Source of the DNA: Muribaculaceae bacterium | Lineage (GTDB): Bacteria > Bacteroidota > Bacteroidia > Bacteroidales > Muribaculaceae | DNA length: 64,000 nucleotides | NCBI GenBank assembly: GCA_017399915.1 | Contig: JAFQAS010000065.1 | Span: 1-64,000 of the forward strand | Direction: 5' to 3' | Translations under genes and position numbers: made by a program | Part shown: one piece after another, positions 42,268-51,554 of the stretch | Layout: the number at the start of each line of letters is the position of its first letter | How positions within the stretch are numbered: the stretch's first letter is position 1 | The notes under the pieces: generated by a model | Databases searched by the model: none | What the model was told of the DNA's origin: nothing | What the model saw: the letters and a program-made list of their open reading frames with translations, nothing else

Positions 42268-44535
42268 ATGGTAAACCCAATTAAGAAAACCATCGAGCTT
42301 GGTGATGGTCGCACTATCACCATCGAAACAGGCAAGCTTGCCAAGCAAGCCGATGGAGCGGTAGAACTTCGCATGGGCAACACAATGCTCTTAGCGACAG
42401 TATGTTCGGCTAAAGAAGCCGGTGAGGGGGGTGACTTTATGCCCCTCCAAGTAGAGTACAAAGAAAAATTTTCGGCTGCCGGCCGTTTCCCCGGCGGTTT
42501 CCTCAAGCGTGAAGGTCGCGCATCTGACTACGAAATTTTGACAGCACGCCTCGTTGACCGTGTGCTCCGTCCACTTTTCCCCGACAATTATCACGCCGAC
42601 ACTTTTGTAAACATCACAATGTATTCATCTGACGGTGTAGAAATGCCCGATGCTCTTGCAGGTCTTGCTGCTTCGGCTGCTATCGCCGTTTCTGACATAC
42701 CTTTCAATGGGCCTATCTCGGAAGTGCGTGTAGCTCGCGTTGATGGCAAATTCGTTATCAACCCTAACTTTGAACAACTCGAAAAAGCCGACATGGAATT
42801 GATGGTAGGTGCTACCTACGACAACATCATGATGGTGGAAGGTGAGATGGACGAAGTTTCAGAAGCAGAACTTCTTGAAGCTCTCAAAACTGCTCACGAA
42901 GCAATCAAAAAACAATGTATCGCTCAACAAGAACTTGCCGAAACTGTAGGTTCAACCGTAAAACGCGAATATTGTCACGAAGTAAACGATGAAGATCTTC
43001 GCAAAGATGTTCACGAAAAATGCTACGAAAAAGCTTATGCAGTAGCTAAAGCCGGTTGCGCCGACAAACATTGGCGTAACGATAGCTTCGCTGCTATCTG
43101 CGATGAATATATCGAATCAATTCCCGAAGAAGAACGCGACGAAAAAACTCCTCTCATCAAACGTTACTACCACGATGTAGAGAAAGAAGCTGTTCGCCGC
43201 TGCATTCTCGATGAAGGCATTCGTTTGGATGGTCGTAAGACTACCGACATTCGCCCCATCTGGTGTGAAGTTGACTACATTCCCGGACCTCACGGATCGG
43301 CTGTATTCACTCGTGGTGAAACACAATCGCTCTCAACCGTTACTCTCGGAACAAAACTCGATGAAAAGATTCTTGACGAAGTATTGTGCCAAGGTAAGGA
43401 ACGCTTCCTTCTCCACTACAACTTCCCTCCTTTCTCAACAGGTGAGGCTCGTCCTGTGCGTGGTGTAGGTCGTCGCGAAATCGGTCACGGCAACCTCGCT
43501 CACCGTGCATTGAAACGCATGTTCCCCGAAGGTTTCCCCTACACTTGTCGCATCGTTTCTGATATCCTCGAATCTAACGGTTCTTCATCAATGGCAACAG
43601 TTTGTGCCGGCACACTCGCATTGCTCGATGCAGGTGTAAAAATGAAGAAACCTGTGAGCGGTATCGCTATGGGATTGATTACCGACACTGACAGTCCTAA
43701 ATATGCAGTACTTTCTGACATCCTTGGTGACGAAGACCACCTTGGCGATATGGACTTCAAAGTAACAGGAACAGTTGACGGTATCACAGCTACTCAAATG
43801 GACATCAAGTGCGACGGTCTTTCTTACGAAATCCTCGAAAAAGCATTGATGCAAGCTCGCGATGGACGTCTTCACATCCTCAACAAAATCAACGAAACAA
43901 TCCCTGCTCCACGCGAAGACTACAAACCTCACGTGCCTCGCATCGTTACCTTGACTATTCCTAAAGACCTTATTGGTGCTGTTATCGGCCCGGGCGGAAA
44001 AATCATTCAAGGCATTCAAGAAGAAAGTGGCGCTGTTGTTTCTATTGACGAAATCGACAACGCAGGTTATATCGAAGTAGCTGCTGCCAACAAAGAAGCT
44101 ATCGACAAAGCAATGGCAATGATCAACGCTATCGTTGAGCTTCCTGAAGAAGGCAAAACTTATACAGGTACTGTTCGCTCAATCCTCGACTTCGGTGCAT
44201 TCGTAGAATTCATGCCGGGTCGTGACGGACTTCTCCACATCTCTGAAATTTCATGGGAACGTATCGACAGCATGGAAGCTTCAGGCATCAAAGAAGGCGA
44301 CACCCTTGAAGTGAAACTCATCGAAATCGACAAGAAAACAGGCAAATTCCGTCTTTCAATGCGTGCCCTTCAACCTAAACCCGAAGGATATGTAGAACGC
44401 GAACGCGCTCTTCGTGCTCCTCGTCGTGAAGGTGATCGTGGTCCTCGCCGCGACAACAACCGTGGTCCTCGCCGTGATAACAACCGCGGACCTCGTCGCG
44501 ACAACAACCGCAACGAAAATCACAACGAAGAATAA
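42268..44535 (+). CDS. pnp: polyribonucleotide nucleotidyltransferase (PNPase)
   Basis: A 755-residue phosphorolytic 3'-5' exoribonuclease and member of the RNA degradation machinery. Two RNase PH domains are joined by an alpha-helical linker; the second has [14 protein letters not shown] and [19 protein letters not shown]-like motifs. A KH domain ([23 protein letters not shown]) and an S1 domain ([34 protein letters not shown]) follow. The tail carries three copies of a GPRRDNNR-type repeat, an unusual basic, Asn-rich extension that may bind RNA. It has its own promoter and terminator. Confidence 0.96.
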   Translation: MVNPIKKTIELGDGRTITIETGKLAKQADGAVELRMGNTMLLATVCSAKEAGEGGDFMPLQVEYKEKFSAAGRFPGGFLKREGRASDYEILTARLVDRVLRPLFPDNYHADTFVNITMYSSDGVEMPDALAGLAASAAIAVSDIPFNGPISEVRVARVDGKFVINPNFEQLEKADMELMVGATYDNIMMVEGEMDEVSEAELLEALKTAHEAIKKQCIAQQELAETVGSTVKREYCHEVNDEDLRKDVHEKCYEKAYAVAKAGCADKHWRNDSFAAICDEYIESIPEEERDEKTPLIKRYYHDVEKEAVRRCILDEGIRLDGRKTTDIRPIWCEVDYIPGPHGSAVFTRGETQSLSTVTLGTKLDEKILDEVLCQGKERFLLHYNFPPFSTGEARPVRGVGRREIGHGNLAHRALKRMFPEGFPYTCRIVSDILESNGSSSMATVCAGTLALLDAGVKMKKPVSGIAMGLITDTDSPKYAVLSDILGDEDHLGDMDFKVTGTVDGITATQMDIKCDGLSYEILEKALMQARDGRLHILNKINETIPAPREDYKPHVPRIVTLTIPKDLIGAVIGPGGKIIQGIQEESGAVVSIDEIDNAGYIEVAAANKEAIDKAMAMINAIVELPEEGKTYTGTVRSILDFGAFVEFMPGRDGLLHISEISWERIDSMEASGIKEGDTLEVKLIEIDKKTGKFRLSMRALQPKPEGYVERERALRAPRREGDRGPRRDNNRGPRRDNNRGPRRDNNRNENHNEE

Positions 44536-44562
44536 TCATAACCATAAATATCATTAAATAAG

Positions 44563-44597
44563 CACCTCGGTGAATTTCTCACCGGGGTGTTGTTTTT
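44563..44597 (+). terminator. terminator of pnp
   Basis: The arms CACCTCGGTGA and TCACCGGGGTG (one G-U pair) with a 5-base loop are followed by TTGTTTTT, about 30 bases after the stop. Confidence 0.85.
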
Positions 44598-44612
44598 CAC
44601 CTACTCTTTATA

Positions 44613-44649
44613 GTGTTACTGCTGTTATCGCATAGTAACACCGATAACA
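44613..44649. repeat. two interlocked 8-bp inverted repeats
   Basis: GTGTTACT (44613-44620) pairs with AGTAACAC (44634-44641). TGTTATCG (44623-44630) pairs with CGATAACA (44642-44649). The pairs cross each other, giving two mutually exclusive hairpins or a pseudoknot-like arrangement. It lies between two convergent terminators, in about 110 bases of gene-free sequence. Confidence 0.5.
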
Positions 44650-44711
44650 CAGCTCTACCCCATAATAGGGATTTACGCTCTACATCTCGGCTTTAGAAAA
44701 ATAAGAAACTA

Positions 44712-44744
44712 ATAAAAAAGTGAGGCCTTAGAGCGACCTCACTT
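44712..44744 (-). terminator. terminator of the second GHL10 gene
   Basis: On the minus strand AAGTGAGG, a 12-base loop and CCTCACTT run directly into TTTTTTATT. It lies about 22 bases past the stop at 44767. Confidence 0.85.
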
Positions 44745-44766
44745 AACAAGAGTATATGTTGTGATG

Positions 44767-47496
44767 TTATTTCACATATTTCAATACAACCGAATCTTCA
44801 TTGCCAATCACTTTTATAAGGTATGCACCTGATGCCAAATGATTAATATCTAATTGTGATTGATTTTCCACATTTATCAATTCAACAAGTTGACCTCCGA
44901 CATTAGTAATTGTCACTTGTTTAGCGCTATCACCAAGCACTAAAACATTCTCATTGGTAATATACACATTTGCATTATCATTGACAATACCCTCTACACC
45001 TGAGCCTTCGCCACGATAGTAAGCCGAGATTGTCTTCCAAGCGGTAGTTTTAGAGCCTTCAGATGAGTTGTATCTACCTTGCACACGGATATAATATAGT
45101 TTATCTTTTGTAAGATTTTTACTTGAGATTTTGATATCGCCGGCCTTAGTCGCAGTAGCCCAAGTGCCGGGAGCACAATCCTCAATGAAACGGTTACGAC
45201 CAAATGTTTCGGTTGCCGACATTTCAACTTTTACACTGTTTATACCTTTATTATATGCAATATGTATAAAATCTTCTGATTTAAAATCTCCACCTTCAAC
45301 AGGGAACTTAAACTCCATTTCTCCGGGAGTTATTTCAATAGTTGTAAAAGCTATTGGTTCGGTATATAATTGTTCTCCGGCATATTCATAGCCTAATCTC
45401 ACATAATATACAGTATAGCTACCAAGCACTTCACCAGGCACTGTATAAGGAGCAACCACACCGGTAGCTTCATGCACCATTCCCGCTTCGGTGAAATCAA
45501 CATTTGTAGCAATCTCTACGTTCACTTTACGAGTAGGTATGCTCCATGAAATTGTTGGAGTGAGCGACACTTCGGTTGCACCACTTTTAGGAGAGGTAAT
45601 TTCAAATGTAGCAGGGGTAAACGCCCAAACAGCCGAAATACCGTCGTTATAACCATTACCACAAGCGCGCACACGCCAATAAAGCTTTTGGTTGGGGAAC
45701 TTATCAAATTTCTTTGATGAACATGAAGTTGCAGTGCAATCTACCGTATAAAGCATTTTGCTGAACGATGCATCTTCGGCAATCTCAAGAATATAGTTAG
45801 TTGCACCTGCCACTGAGTTCCAAGAGAATTCAAATGGAGTTTCCACATCGGCATTATTTGCAGGGAAGGTCAATGTAGGAGCAGGCATATCTTTTGCTGC
45901 CACACCGGCAAACATTGGAGAGTATTCGTTTCCATATCGGTCGAGCACACACACTGCATAGTTATATCCTGTGCGTTTATCGGCAGGGATAGCATAGGTT
46001 GTCGCATAAGATGTACCCAATAGATATTCGGGTTCTTTAGCGAAGTTCTCCATTGCAACAGATGTTGGCACTGCATACACAGTGTAACGCACATTGTCAT
46101 ATCCTGTCCAGTTCAAGTTATTGCCACTACGGCTCAAGGTCTTCACATTTCCGGGGTTATAACCGGGTTTCCAAGTCATGGCAGGCACAAGCGCAGGAGT
46201 ATTGAACACTGTATTTTTCAAGTAGTGCGCAAACTTAGGAGCTGTTTTGTAAAGATACTTACAAGAGTAGAAGATTGCCCCGGGAGCATCATCGAGAGAA
46301 CTTGTGCGATTGAGACGAATCTCGTTGGCATATTCCTCAAAAGTTGTATTATTAGGGCCCGAAGCCTTGACATTATTAATTGCATCGGCAATAGTGGCTT
46401 CACGCATTGACATTGTTGTAGATTTGCTTGAAGCTGTCAATGACGAAATTGAGTGACTTGTATAGAAATGTCGATTAAATTTTGATGCCACTTTAGCCCA
46501 CCAAGGTGTAATAATTGAAAAATCGGCAGTAGAATATCCTATAGTCCAATATACTTGTGGAGAGATATAGTCGAGAGAGTGATTTGCAATCCATGCAATA
46601 GGGTCGGAATATATATCATTATATTGCCAATCGCTACCCGAACCACATGGCTCGATACCATATTTTGCGGCATGAGAAGCCGATGTACATGACACACCTG
46701 CAGGAGAGATACCAAAACGCACCCATGGTTTTTCTTCTTGAATCATTTTATATACCGCATCAACCATACGATTCACATTATCGCGACGCCAATCGCCATG
46801 CGATAATGTTCCACCCGCCGCAACATAAGCATCATATTGATCACCATCGCCACTTGAATCGGTAGGCGTGCCACTAAGATAGAAATAGTCGTCAAACAAT
46901 ATACCGTCAATATCATAATTTTGGACTATTTCACGAATTACCTTAACAATTTGATCGGTTACTTCTTGGAGCCCGGGATTGAGAATACTTGCGCCACCCA
47001 CATCAAGCAACCATTCGGGGTGTGTATTACGATAATCTGTAGGGAGTGTCCATTGTCCTACAACCGATTCATAACGATAAGGGTTAACCCAAGCATGACA
47101 TTCCATACCACGCTTATGACATTCTTCAACAATCCAAGCCAATGGGTCCCACCCCGGATCCAAGCCACGTGTTGACACTAAATCTTCAGACCATGGCTCA
47201 TAACTTGATTTATACATCGCATCACAACGGCTACGCACTTGAAAGTTGATAGCATTCATGTTGTTGATTTGCAATGAGTCGAGAAGACGAGTCATTGATG
47301 CTTTTTGACGATCAATTTGAGTTGTATTTCCAGTAGAGGAAATTGTGTTATCGGGCCAGTCAAGGCGCCACACTGTTGCCACCCATGCGCTACGCATTTC
47401 GCGCTTCACGGGAGCATCGGCTGCTTTCACAGCCGGCACAGCAAAAAGGAGAGTCAACAGACACAATACTGTTGATTGATAGAATTTTGAGAACAT
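44767..47496 (-). CDS. family 10-like glycosyl hydrolase (GHL10) with T9SS tail, shorter paralogue
   Basis: A 909-residue secreted protein with signal peptide (cut near VKAA). The GHL10 domain has RSAWVATVWRLDWPDNTI, YKSSYEPWSEDLVST, ECHKRGMECHAWVNPYRYE and GILFDDYFYLSG. Three FN3-like domains follow; there is no propeller-like region as in the 1129-residue paralogue at 14898. The T9SS tail reads ITNVGGQLVELINV then ASGAYLIKV and ends KYVK. It is exported by Sec and then T9SS. The domain is of unknown specificity, though it may act on peptidoglycan or other glycans. Confidence 0.92.
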   Translation of the reverse strand: MFSKFYQSTVLCLLTLLFAVPAVKAADAPVKREMRSAWVATVWRLDWPDNTISSTGNTTQIDRQKASMTRLLDSLQINNMNAINFQVRSRCDAMYKSSYEPWSEDLVSTRGLDPGWDPLAWIVEECHKRGMECHAWVNPYRYESVVGQWTLPTDYRNTHPEWLLDVGGASILNPGLQEVTDQIVKVIREIVQNYDIDGILFDDYFYLSGTPTDSSGDGDQYDAYVAAGGTLSHGDWRRDNVNRMVDAVYKMIQEEKPWVRFGISPAGVSCTSASHAAKYGIEPCGSGSDWQYNDIYSDPIAWIANHSLDYISPQVYWTIGYSTADFSIITPWWAKVASKFNRHFYTSHSISSLTASSKSTTMSMREATIADAINNVKASGPNNTTFEEYANEIRLNRTSSLDDAPGAIFYSCKYLYKTAPKFAHYLKNTVFNTPALVPAMTWKPGYNPGNVKTLSRSGNNLNWTGYDNVRYTVYAVPTSVAMENFAKEPEYLLGTSYATTYAIPADKRTGYNYAVCVLDRYGNEYSPMFAGVAAKDMPAPTLTFPANNADVETPFEFSWNSVAGATNYILEIAEDASFSKMLYTVDCTATSCSSKKFDKFPNQKLYWRVRACGNGYNDGISAVWAFTPATFEITSPKSGATEVSLTPTISWSIPTRKVNVEIATNVDFTEAGMVHEATGVVAPYTVPGEVLGSYTVYYVRLGYEYAGEQLYTEPIAFTTIEITPGEMEFKFPVEGGDFKSEDFIHIAYNKGINSVKVEMSATETFGRNRFIEDCAPGTWATATKAGDIKISSKNLTKDKLYYIRVQGRYNSSEGSKTTAWKTISAYYRGEGSGVEGIVNDNANVYITNENVLVLGDSAKQVTITNVGGQLVELINVENQSQLDINHLASGAYLIKVIGNEDSVVLKYVK

Positions 47497-47548
47497 AGAT
47501 TGGTTATAAATTTGATTTTAGTTAATAATCTTTGGGTTATTTAGCGTG

Positions 47549-47556
47549 CAAAGATA
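47549..47556 (-). promoter_or_regulatory. -7 box of the second GHL10 gene
   Basis: TATCTTTG followed by CACGC on the minus strand, about 53 bases before the ATG at 47496. Confidence 0.6.
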
Positions 47557-47700
47557 CTCATTAATATGGTTATTTTCCCAAATTTAATATATATTAATGT
47601 GTTATTTTCCGATTTTCATTAAATAATGTGGTTCGAATTTTCCCTCTACTCAAAAACACATATCGCCGCTCTTCATTCATATAGTATCAAAAAGTTTTGC

Positions 47701-47708
47701 TATCTTTG
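47701..47708 (+). promoter_or_regulatory. -7 box of rpiB
   Basis: TATCTTTG followed by CATT matches the consensus, about 38 bases before the rpiB ATG. Confidence 0.65.
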
Positions 47709-47745
47709 CATTATTAATTACTAATCTCAAAAAACAAGACTCATC

Positions 47746-48198
47746 ATGTCGATACTTCAAGAAGGAAAGAAAGTGGCAATGTGTAGCGACCATGCCGGCT
47801 ACGAACTAAAAAGCATCATTCAAGGTTACCTTGATTCACAAGATATCGAATATACCGATTTTGGCACAAACAGTACCGATAGTTGCGACTATCCCGACTT
47901 TGCACACCCATGTGCCGAGGCTGTGGAAAATGGTGTATGCTTCCCCGGCATCGCTATGTGTGGCAGTGGAAATGGCATTCAAATGACACTCAACAAGCAC
48001 CAAGGCATTCGTGCGGCTCTTTGTTGGACAGTCGAATTAGCTAAATTAGCTCGTCAACACAACGACGCAAACGTGCTTGTTCTTCCCGCTCGTTTTATCG
48101 AGCCGGTGCTCGCTCTTGAAATTGTCGACGCATTCCTCAACACCCCATTCGAAGGAGGTCGTCATGTGAACCGCGTTAACAAAATTCCTGTAAAATAA
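47746..48198 (+). CDS. rpiB: ribose-5-phosphate isomerase B
   Basis: A 150-residue enzyme that interconverts ribose 5-phosphate and ribulose 5-phosphate, in the non-oxidative pentose phosphate pathway. SDHAGYELK carries the acid/base Asp-His pair, DFGTNSTDSCDYPDFA is typical, and CGSGNGIQMTLNKHQGIRAALCW contains the active cysteine and phosphate loop. It has its own promoter and a perfect 13-bp hairpin terminator. Confidence 0.96.
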   Translation: MSILQEGKKVAMCSDHAGYELKSIIQGYLDSQDIEYTDFGTNSTDSCDYPDFAHPCAEAVENGVCFPGIAMCGSGNGIQMTLNKHQGIRAALCWTVELAKLARQHNDANVLVLPARFIEPVLALEIVDAFLNTPFEGGRHVNRVNKIPVK

Positions 48199-48215
48199 CT
48201 TTGTATAAAAACATA

Positions 48216-48252
48216 TACACATCGTCATCAATTATGACGATGTGTATTTATA
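48216..48252 (+). terminator. terminator of rpiB
   Basis: The perfect arms ACACATCGTCAT and ATGACGATGTGT (48217-48228 and 48234-48245), extended by one outer pair, are followed by TTTATATTT. Confidence 0.8.
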
Positions 48253-48278
48253 TTTCCCCTAATTATCTTGTCAAATAT

Positions 48279-48464
48279 ATGAAAATCAAAAAGAAAAACA
48301 ACAAACGGTCATTCACCCTCGTTGATTATGTAAAAGCCTCACGAATAGGGAGTCGCGAAGCCGAGAAAGAAATCAAAGATCCAGGATTTCACTCCTCTAA
48401 TAGTGTTCACCGGTCAAAGAAAACCTACACTCGAAAAGTGAAACATAAAGGAAGCGATCTATAG
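48279..48464 (+). CDS. small basic protein, unknown function
   Basis: A 61-residue protein rich in Lys and Arg, beginning MKIKKKNNKRSFTLVDYVKASRIGSREAEKEIKDPG and ending KHKGSDL. Its charge would suit nucleic acid binding or a ribosomal context. I do not recognise the family by name. The ATG at 48279 is the sensible start; a longer frame begins within the rpiB terminator. It is convergent with the YqaE-like gene at 48476. Confidence 0.7.
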   Translation: MKIKKKNNKRSFTLVDYVKASRIGSREAEKEIKDPGFHSSNSVHRSKKTYTRKVKHKGSDL

Positions 48465-48475
48465 TTCACTTTCTA

Positions 48476-48631
48476 TCAATCACGCCTGTTCAATATAATC
48501 AAGGCGGCAATCACTCCGGGAATCCACCCCATGCATGTGAGTATCAAAACGATTAAGATTGACCCACAACCTTTGTCAAAAACTGCCAAAGGTGGAAAAA
48601 TTAGGGATAATAAAACTCTAATACACGACAT
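48476..48631 (-). CDS. YqaE/Pmp3 family small membrane protein
   Basis: A 51-residue protein read on the minus strand, with two membrane spans: IRVLLSLIFPPLAVF and ILIVLILTCMGWIPGVIAALIIL. The pattern PPLAVFDKGCG followed by GWIPGVIAALIIL is the signature of the YqaE/Pmp3 (UPF0057) family of small proteolipids, which are often induced by stress. The end NRRD is polar. The gene is too short for usual ORF calling thresholds. A -7 box lies at 48659. Confidence 0.88.
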   Translation of the reverse strand: MSCIRVLLSLIFPPLAVFDKGCGSILIVLILTCMGWIPGVIAALIILNRRD

Positions 48632-48658
48632 AATTCATTAATTTTGTAATTCGAACTA

Positions 48659-48666
48659 CAAATATA
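48659..48666 (-). promoter_or_regulatory. -7 box of the YqaE-like gene
   Basis: TATATTTG on the minus strand matches TAnnTTTG, about 28 bases before the ATG at 48631. Confidence 0.55.
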
Positions 48667-48675
48667 GCACTAAAT

Positions 48676-49245
48676 ATGATTGATTACAAACTTCTTGACC
48701 GATTTGAATCGCAACTCCTCGACGAAATGCTCCGCATCGTCACATCTCGCATGCTTCTCGACGGCACCCTTCTTTCTTCTGAAGACATCGACTATCGTTG
48801 GCATGAACTTGCCCCCGAATATATGGTAGATGCCGTAAAAGAGATTGCGCAATATCCCACTGTCGCCGTCGCTTGGGCTGGATATATAGGCATGGCTATT
48901 GCCAATGGTTGGGACAAGGATTGGGCTTCGACTCAAAAAGCTACATATCAATCATTTTATGGCAAAGATGGCTTCGACGACATGGACGAACACATCGTGC
49001 AAAATGTACTTAATATGCAACTCGAAAGCGACACTGCCCAATGGATTGAAAAAACAATCCGTGTGTGCGCACAAACAGCTGTTTCACGTATTCGTCACGA
49101 GGGAATCGAGCCTCAAAGCCCCATAGCATTCCACATTTTTTCTCGCGCTGTCAAGTCGATGTACCGCATAGGAGCAGCAATCGAGCTAAAACGCCTCGGT
49201 TATAAATTCGAGAAAGTAAATATGGGCAATCTCCCCCAATGCTAA
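48676..49245 (+). CDS. conserved Bacteroidales-type hypothetical protein
   Basis: A 189-residue soluble, mostly helical protein beginning MIDYKLLDRFESQLLDEMLRIV. It has a segment VAVAWAGYIGMAIANGWDKDW and a C-terminal helix near AIELKRLGYKFEKVN. No catalytic motif stands out and I cannot name its function. It is a single-gene unit divergent from the YqaE-like gene. Confidence 0.75.
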   Translation: MIDYKLLDRFESQLLDEMLRIVTSRMLLDGTLLSSEDIDYRWHELAPEYMVDAVKEIAQYPTVAVAWAGYIGMAIANGWDKDWASTQKATYQSFYGKDGFDDMDEHIVQNVLNMQLESDTAQWIEKTIRVCAQTAVSRIRHEGIEPQSPIAFHIFSRAVKSMYRIGAAIELKRLGYKFEKVNMGNLPQC

Positions 49246-49300
49246 CCGCTACAAGATAAATAAACCTTGCTTATTTTGCACTTGCTTGTTGACTCTACAA

Positions 49301-49422
49301 AAGCAAATTTAAGCAAGCTTAATTTGCATTTGCGCTCTATTTTGCCCTATCGTTGACTCCGTCTTAGATAGGCGGCGCCTCGGCAAAGCAAATTTAAGCA
49401 AGCTTAATTTGCATTTGCGCTC
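49301..49422. repeat. duplicated 37-bp repeat with internal palindrome
   Basis: The same 37 bases (AAGCAAATTTAAGCAAGC then TTAATTTGCATTTGCGCTC) occur at 49301-49337 and 49386-49422, 85 bases apart. Each contains an imperfect inverted repeat GCAAATTTAAGC / GCTTAATTTGC. The second copy ends about 10 bases before the -7 box of the DUF4199 operon. Confidence 0.75.
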
Positions 49423-49431
49423 GGCTTGCAC

Positions 49432-49439
49432 TATCTTTG
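49432..49439 (+). promoter_or_regulatory. -7 box of the DUF4199 operon
   Basis: TATCTTTG followed by TAGGTTG, 17 bases before the ATG at 49457. Confidence 0.6.
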
Positions 49440-49456
49440 TAGGTTGAATTGAGATT

Positions 49457-50026
49457 ATGGAGAAGTTTAAACATAAATCAGTATTCCGACGAGGAGCCGA
49501 AGATGGATTAGGGTTTGGCATTTATCTTAGTGCACTCTTTATCTTTTCGGCCATTGCCACAAATATGCCGTTATTAGGTCTTATCGCTACCATAATGGCA
49601 TTGGTGGTGCCGGTTTACACCTATCTCACTCTCCGCAAAGGCTTTGTTCAAAATGGATATTTCTATACATTTTCTGAGGTGTGGACTCATGGCATAGTCC
49701 TTTTCCTTTGTGGTTCCATGATAATGGCGGCTACTATCGTAGTGTATATGACATGGATCAACCCCAATTTCCTCTATGAACAATGCCAATCAGCAATAGC
49801 GACATATCGACACATTGGAGGAGCTATGGGCAACGAAATGGCATCTACACTTGAATTAATGCTGAAAGGCAACATGCTCCCATCTCCTCTATCAATAGCC
49901 GGAAACACAATATCCTTTGGGGTATTTAGTGGATCTATTTTATCTTTAATACTCACCCCTATTATCCGTCATTTCCGTCCAAGAGTAAAAGACGATGACG
50001 ATAACAACCAAATAAATCAGATATAA
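49457..50026 (+). CDS. DUF4199 family membrane protein
   Basis: A 189-residue protein with four membrane spans (about residues 18-38, 40-58, 76-98 and 146-166) and an Asp/Asn-rich tail. It fits DUF4199, a Bacteroidetes family usually found directly before a dolichol-phosphate mannosyltransferase-like gene, as here (12 bases). Its function is unknown; a role with the glycosyltransferase at the membrane is inferred from pairing alone. The first 17 residues are basic and polar, so the N-terminus is probably cytoplasmic. Confidence 0.88.
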   Translation: MEKFKHKSVFRRGAEDGLGFGIYLSALFIFSAIATNMPLLGLIATIMALVVPVYTYLTLRKGFVQNGYFYTFSEVWTHGIVLFLCGSMIMAATIVVYMTWINPNFLYEQCQSAIATYRHIGGAMGNEMASTLELMLKGNMLPSPLSIAGNTISFGVFSGSILSLILTPIIRHFRPRVKDDDDNNQINQI

Positions 50027-50038
50027 AATTTCAACACT

Positions 50039-51013
50039 ATGGATATATCGGTAATCGTTCCCCTCTACAATGAAGCTGAATCGCTTCCCGAACTCGAAGC
50101 TTGGATTCGCAAAGTTATGGACGAAAATAAGTTCAGCTACGAAATCATTTTTATCAACGATGGTAGCACCGATGAATCGTGGGAGGTAATACGTTCGTTA
50201 CAAAAGAACAATCCCTCGGTTAAGGGAGTGTGTTTCCGTCGCAACTATGGCAAATCGCCGGCGCTAAACACCGGTTTTGCTCGCGCCAAAGGCGATGTGG
50301 TAATAACAATGGACGCCGACTTGCAAGATAGTCCCGACGAAATCCCCGAACTATACCGCATGATTACCGAAGACGGCTATGATTTGGTATCGGGTTGGAA
50401 ACAAAAACGTTATGACCCACTATCAAAGACTATTCCTACAAAGCTTTTCAATGCTACTGCACGAAAAGTGAGCGGAATTAAAAACCTTCATGACTTCAAC
50501 TGCGGTCTAAAAGCTTACCGCAAAAAAGTGGTGAAACATATTGAGGTATATGGCGACATGCATCGTTATATCCCCTATCTTGCCAAACTTGCCGGATTTA
50601 ACAAAATTGGCGAAAAGGTAGTGCAACACCAAGCTCGCAAATATGGCTCAACAAAATTCGGGCTCGATCGCTTTGTCAATGGTTATCTCGACCTCGCAAC
50701 ACTTTGGTTTACAGGCAAATTCGGCGTTAAACCAATGCATTTCTTCGGCTTGCTCGGAAGTTTAATGTTTATCCTCGGGCTTATTGCCGTGATGGTAGTA
50801 GGTGGCATGAAACTCTATAACATGTATAGTGGCAACACTTATCATCTTGTTACCGATTCTCCCTACTTCTATCTATCGCTTGTGATGATGATTCTTGGCA
50901 CCCAGCTATTCCTCACCGGGTTTATCGGCGAACTTGTGGTGCGTAATTCTCCTCGTCGCAACGATTATGAAATCGAAGAAGAACTAAATCTCAAAAACGA
51001 CACCGAAAAATAA
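50039..51013 (+). CDS. glycosyltransferase family 2, DPM1/ArnC-like
   Basis: A 324-residue enzyme with an N-terminal GT-A domain (DISVIVPLYNEAESLPELEAWIRK, INDGSTDESWEVI, MDADLQDSPDEIPEL) and two C-terminal membrane spans (about residues 238-258 and 273-300). It should transfer a sugar to undecaprenyl phosphate or another polyprenol carrier at the inner membrane; the sugar is unknown. It is the second gene of the DUF4199 operon, followed after 10 bases by a nitroreductase gene. Confidence 0.93.
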   Translation: MDISVIVPLYNEAESLPELEAWIRKVMDENKFSYEIIFINDGSTDESWEVIRSLQKNNPSVKGVCFRRNYGKSPALNTGFARAKGDVVITMDADLQDSPDEIPELYRMITEDGYDLVSGWKQKRYDPLSKTIPTKLFNATARKVSGIKNLHDFNCGLKAYRKKVVKHIEVYGDMHRYIPYLAKLAGFNKIGEKVVQHQARKYGSTKFGLDRFVNGYLDLATLWFTGKFGVKPMHFFGLLGSLMFILGLIAVMVVGGMKLYNMYSGNTYHLVTDSPYFYLSLVMMILGTQLFLTGFIGELVVRNSPRRNDYEIEEELNLKNDTEK

Positions 51014-51023
51014 TTCTCATATT

Positions 51024-51554
51024 ATGAGTTTTTTAGATCTTGCTCGCAACCGATATTCCTGTCGTGATTTCGACCGTAATCGTGCAGTATCGCGCAATAT
51101 CCTTTCGGGTATAATAGAAACAGCCCGACTTGCCCCCTCGGCCTGCAACCGCCAGCCATGGACATTTGTTGTCATTGATGATGAATGTGATGCTTCTTGT
51201 CGTGAGGTTGTGATTGAGAGTTATAATCGTCCATGGGTCACAACTGCTCCGGCATTTATTGTGGCATGTGGCAACCACGAAGAAGCTTGGCATAGAGCAA
51301 GTGATAACAAAGACCACACCGATGTTGACCTATCAATCGCAATCGAACATATCTGTTTGGCTGCCGCCGATGAGGGATTAGGCACCTGTTGGGTGTGCAA
51401 CTTCGATGTTGATAAAATTAAATCGGGGTTAAACATTCCTGCGCAATACGAACCGATAGCGATTATACCTATCGGATATCCGGCACCCGATGCCACTATT
51501 GCCACAAAAAACAGAAAAGATATAGACGAAATTTTAAAATGGGGAAAATTTTAA
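51024..51554 (+). CDS. nitroreductase family protein
   Basis: A 176-residue FMN-dependent reductase-type protein. The start SFLDLARNRYSCRDFD is the familiar FMN-phosphate binding segment, and SACNRQPWTFVVI and GLGTCWVCNFDVDKIK fit the family. Natural substrate unknown. It ends inside the next gene (16 bases overlap), so both are translated together. Confidence 0.92.
   Translation: MSFLDLARNRYSCRDFDRNRAVSRNILSGIIETARLAPSACNRQPWTFVVIDDECDASCREVVIESYNRPWVTTAPAFIVACGNHEEAWHRASDNKDHTDVDLSIAIEHICLAAADEGLGTCWVCNFDVDKIKSGLNIPAQYEPIAIIPIGYPAPDATIATKNRKDIDEILKWGKF

Noticed and set aside
44613-44649. A functional H-type pseudoknot
   Set aside because: With zero bases in the third loop and 8-bp stems, full formation is sterically unlikely; kept only as interlocked inverted repeats.
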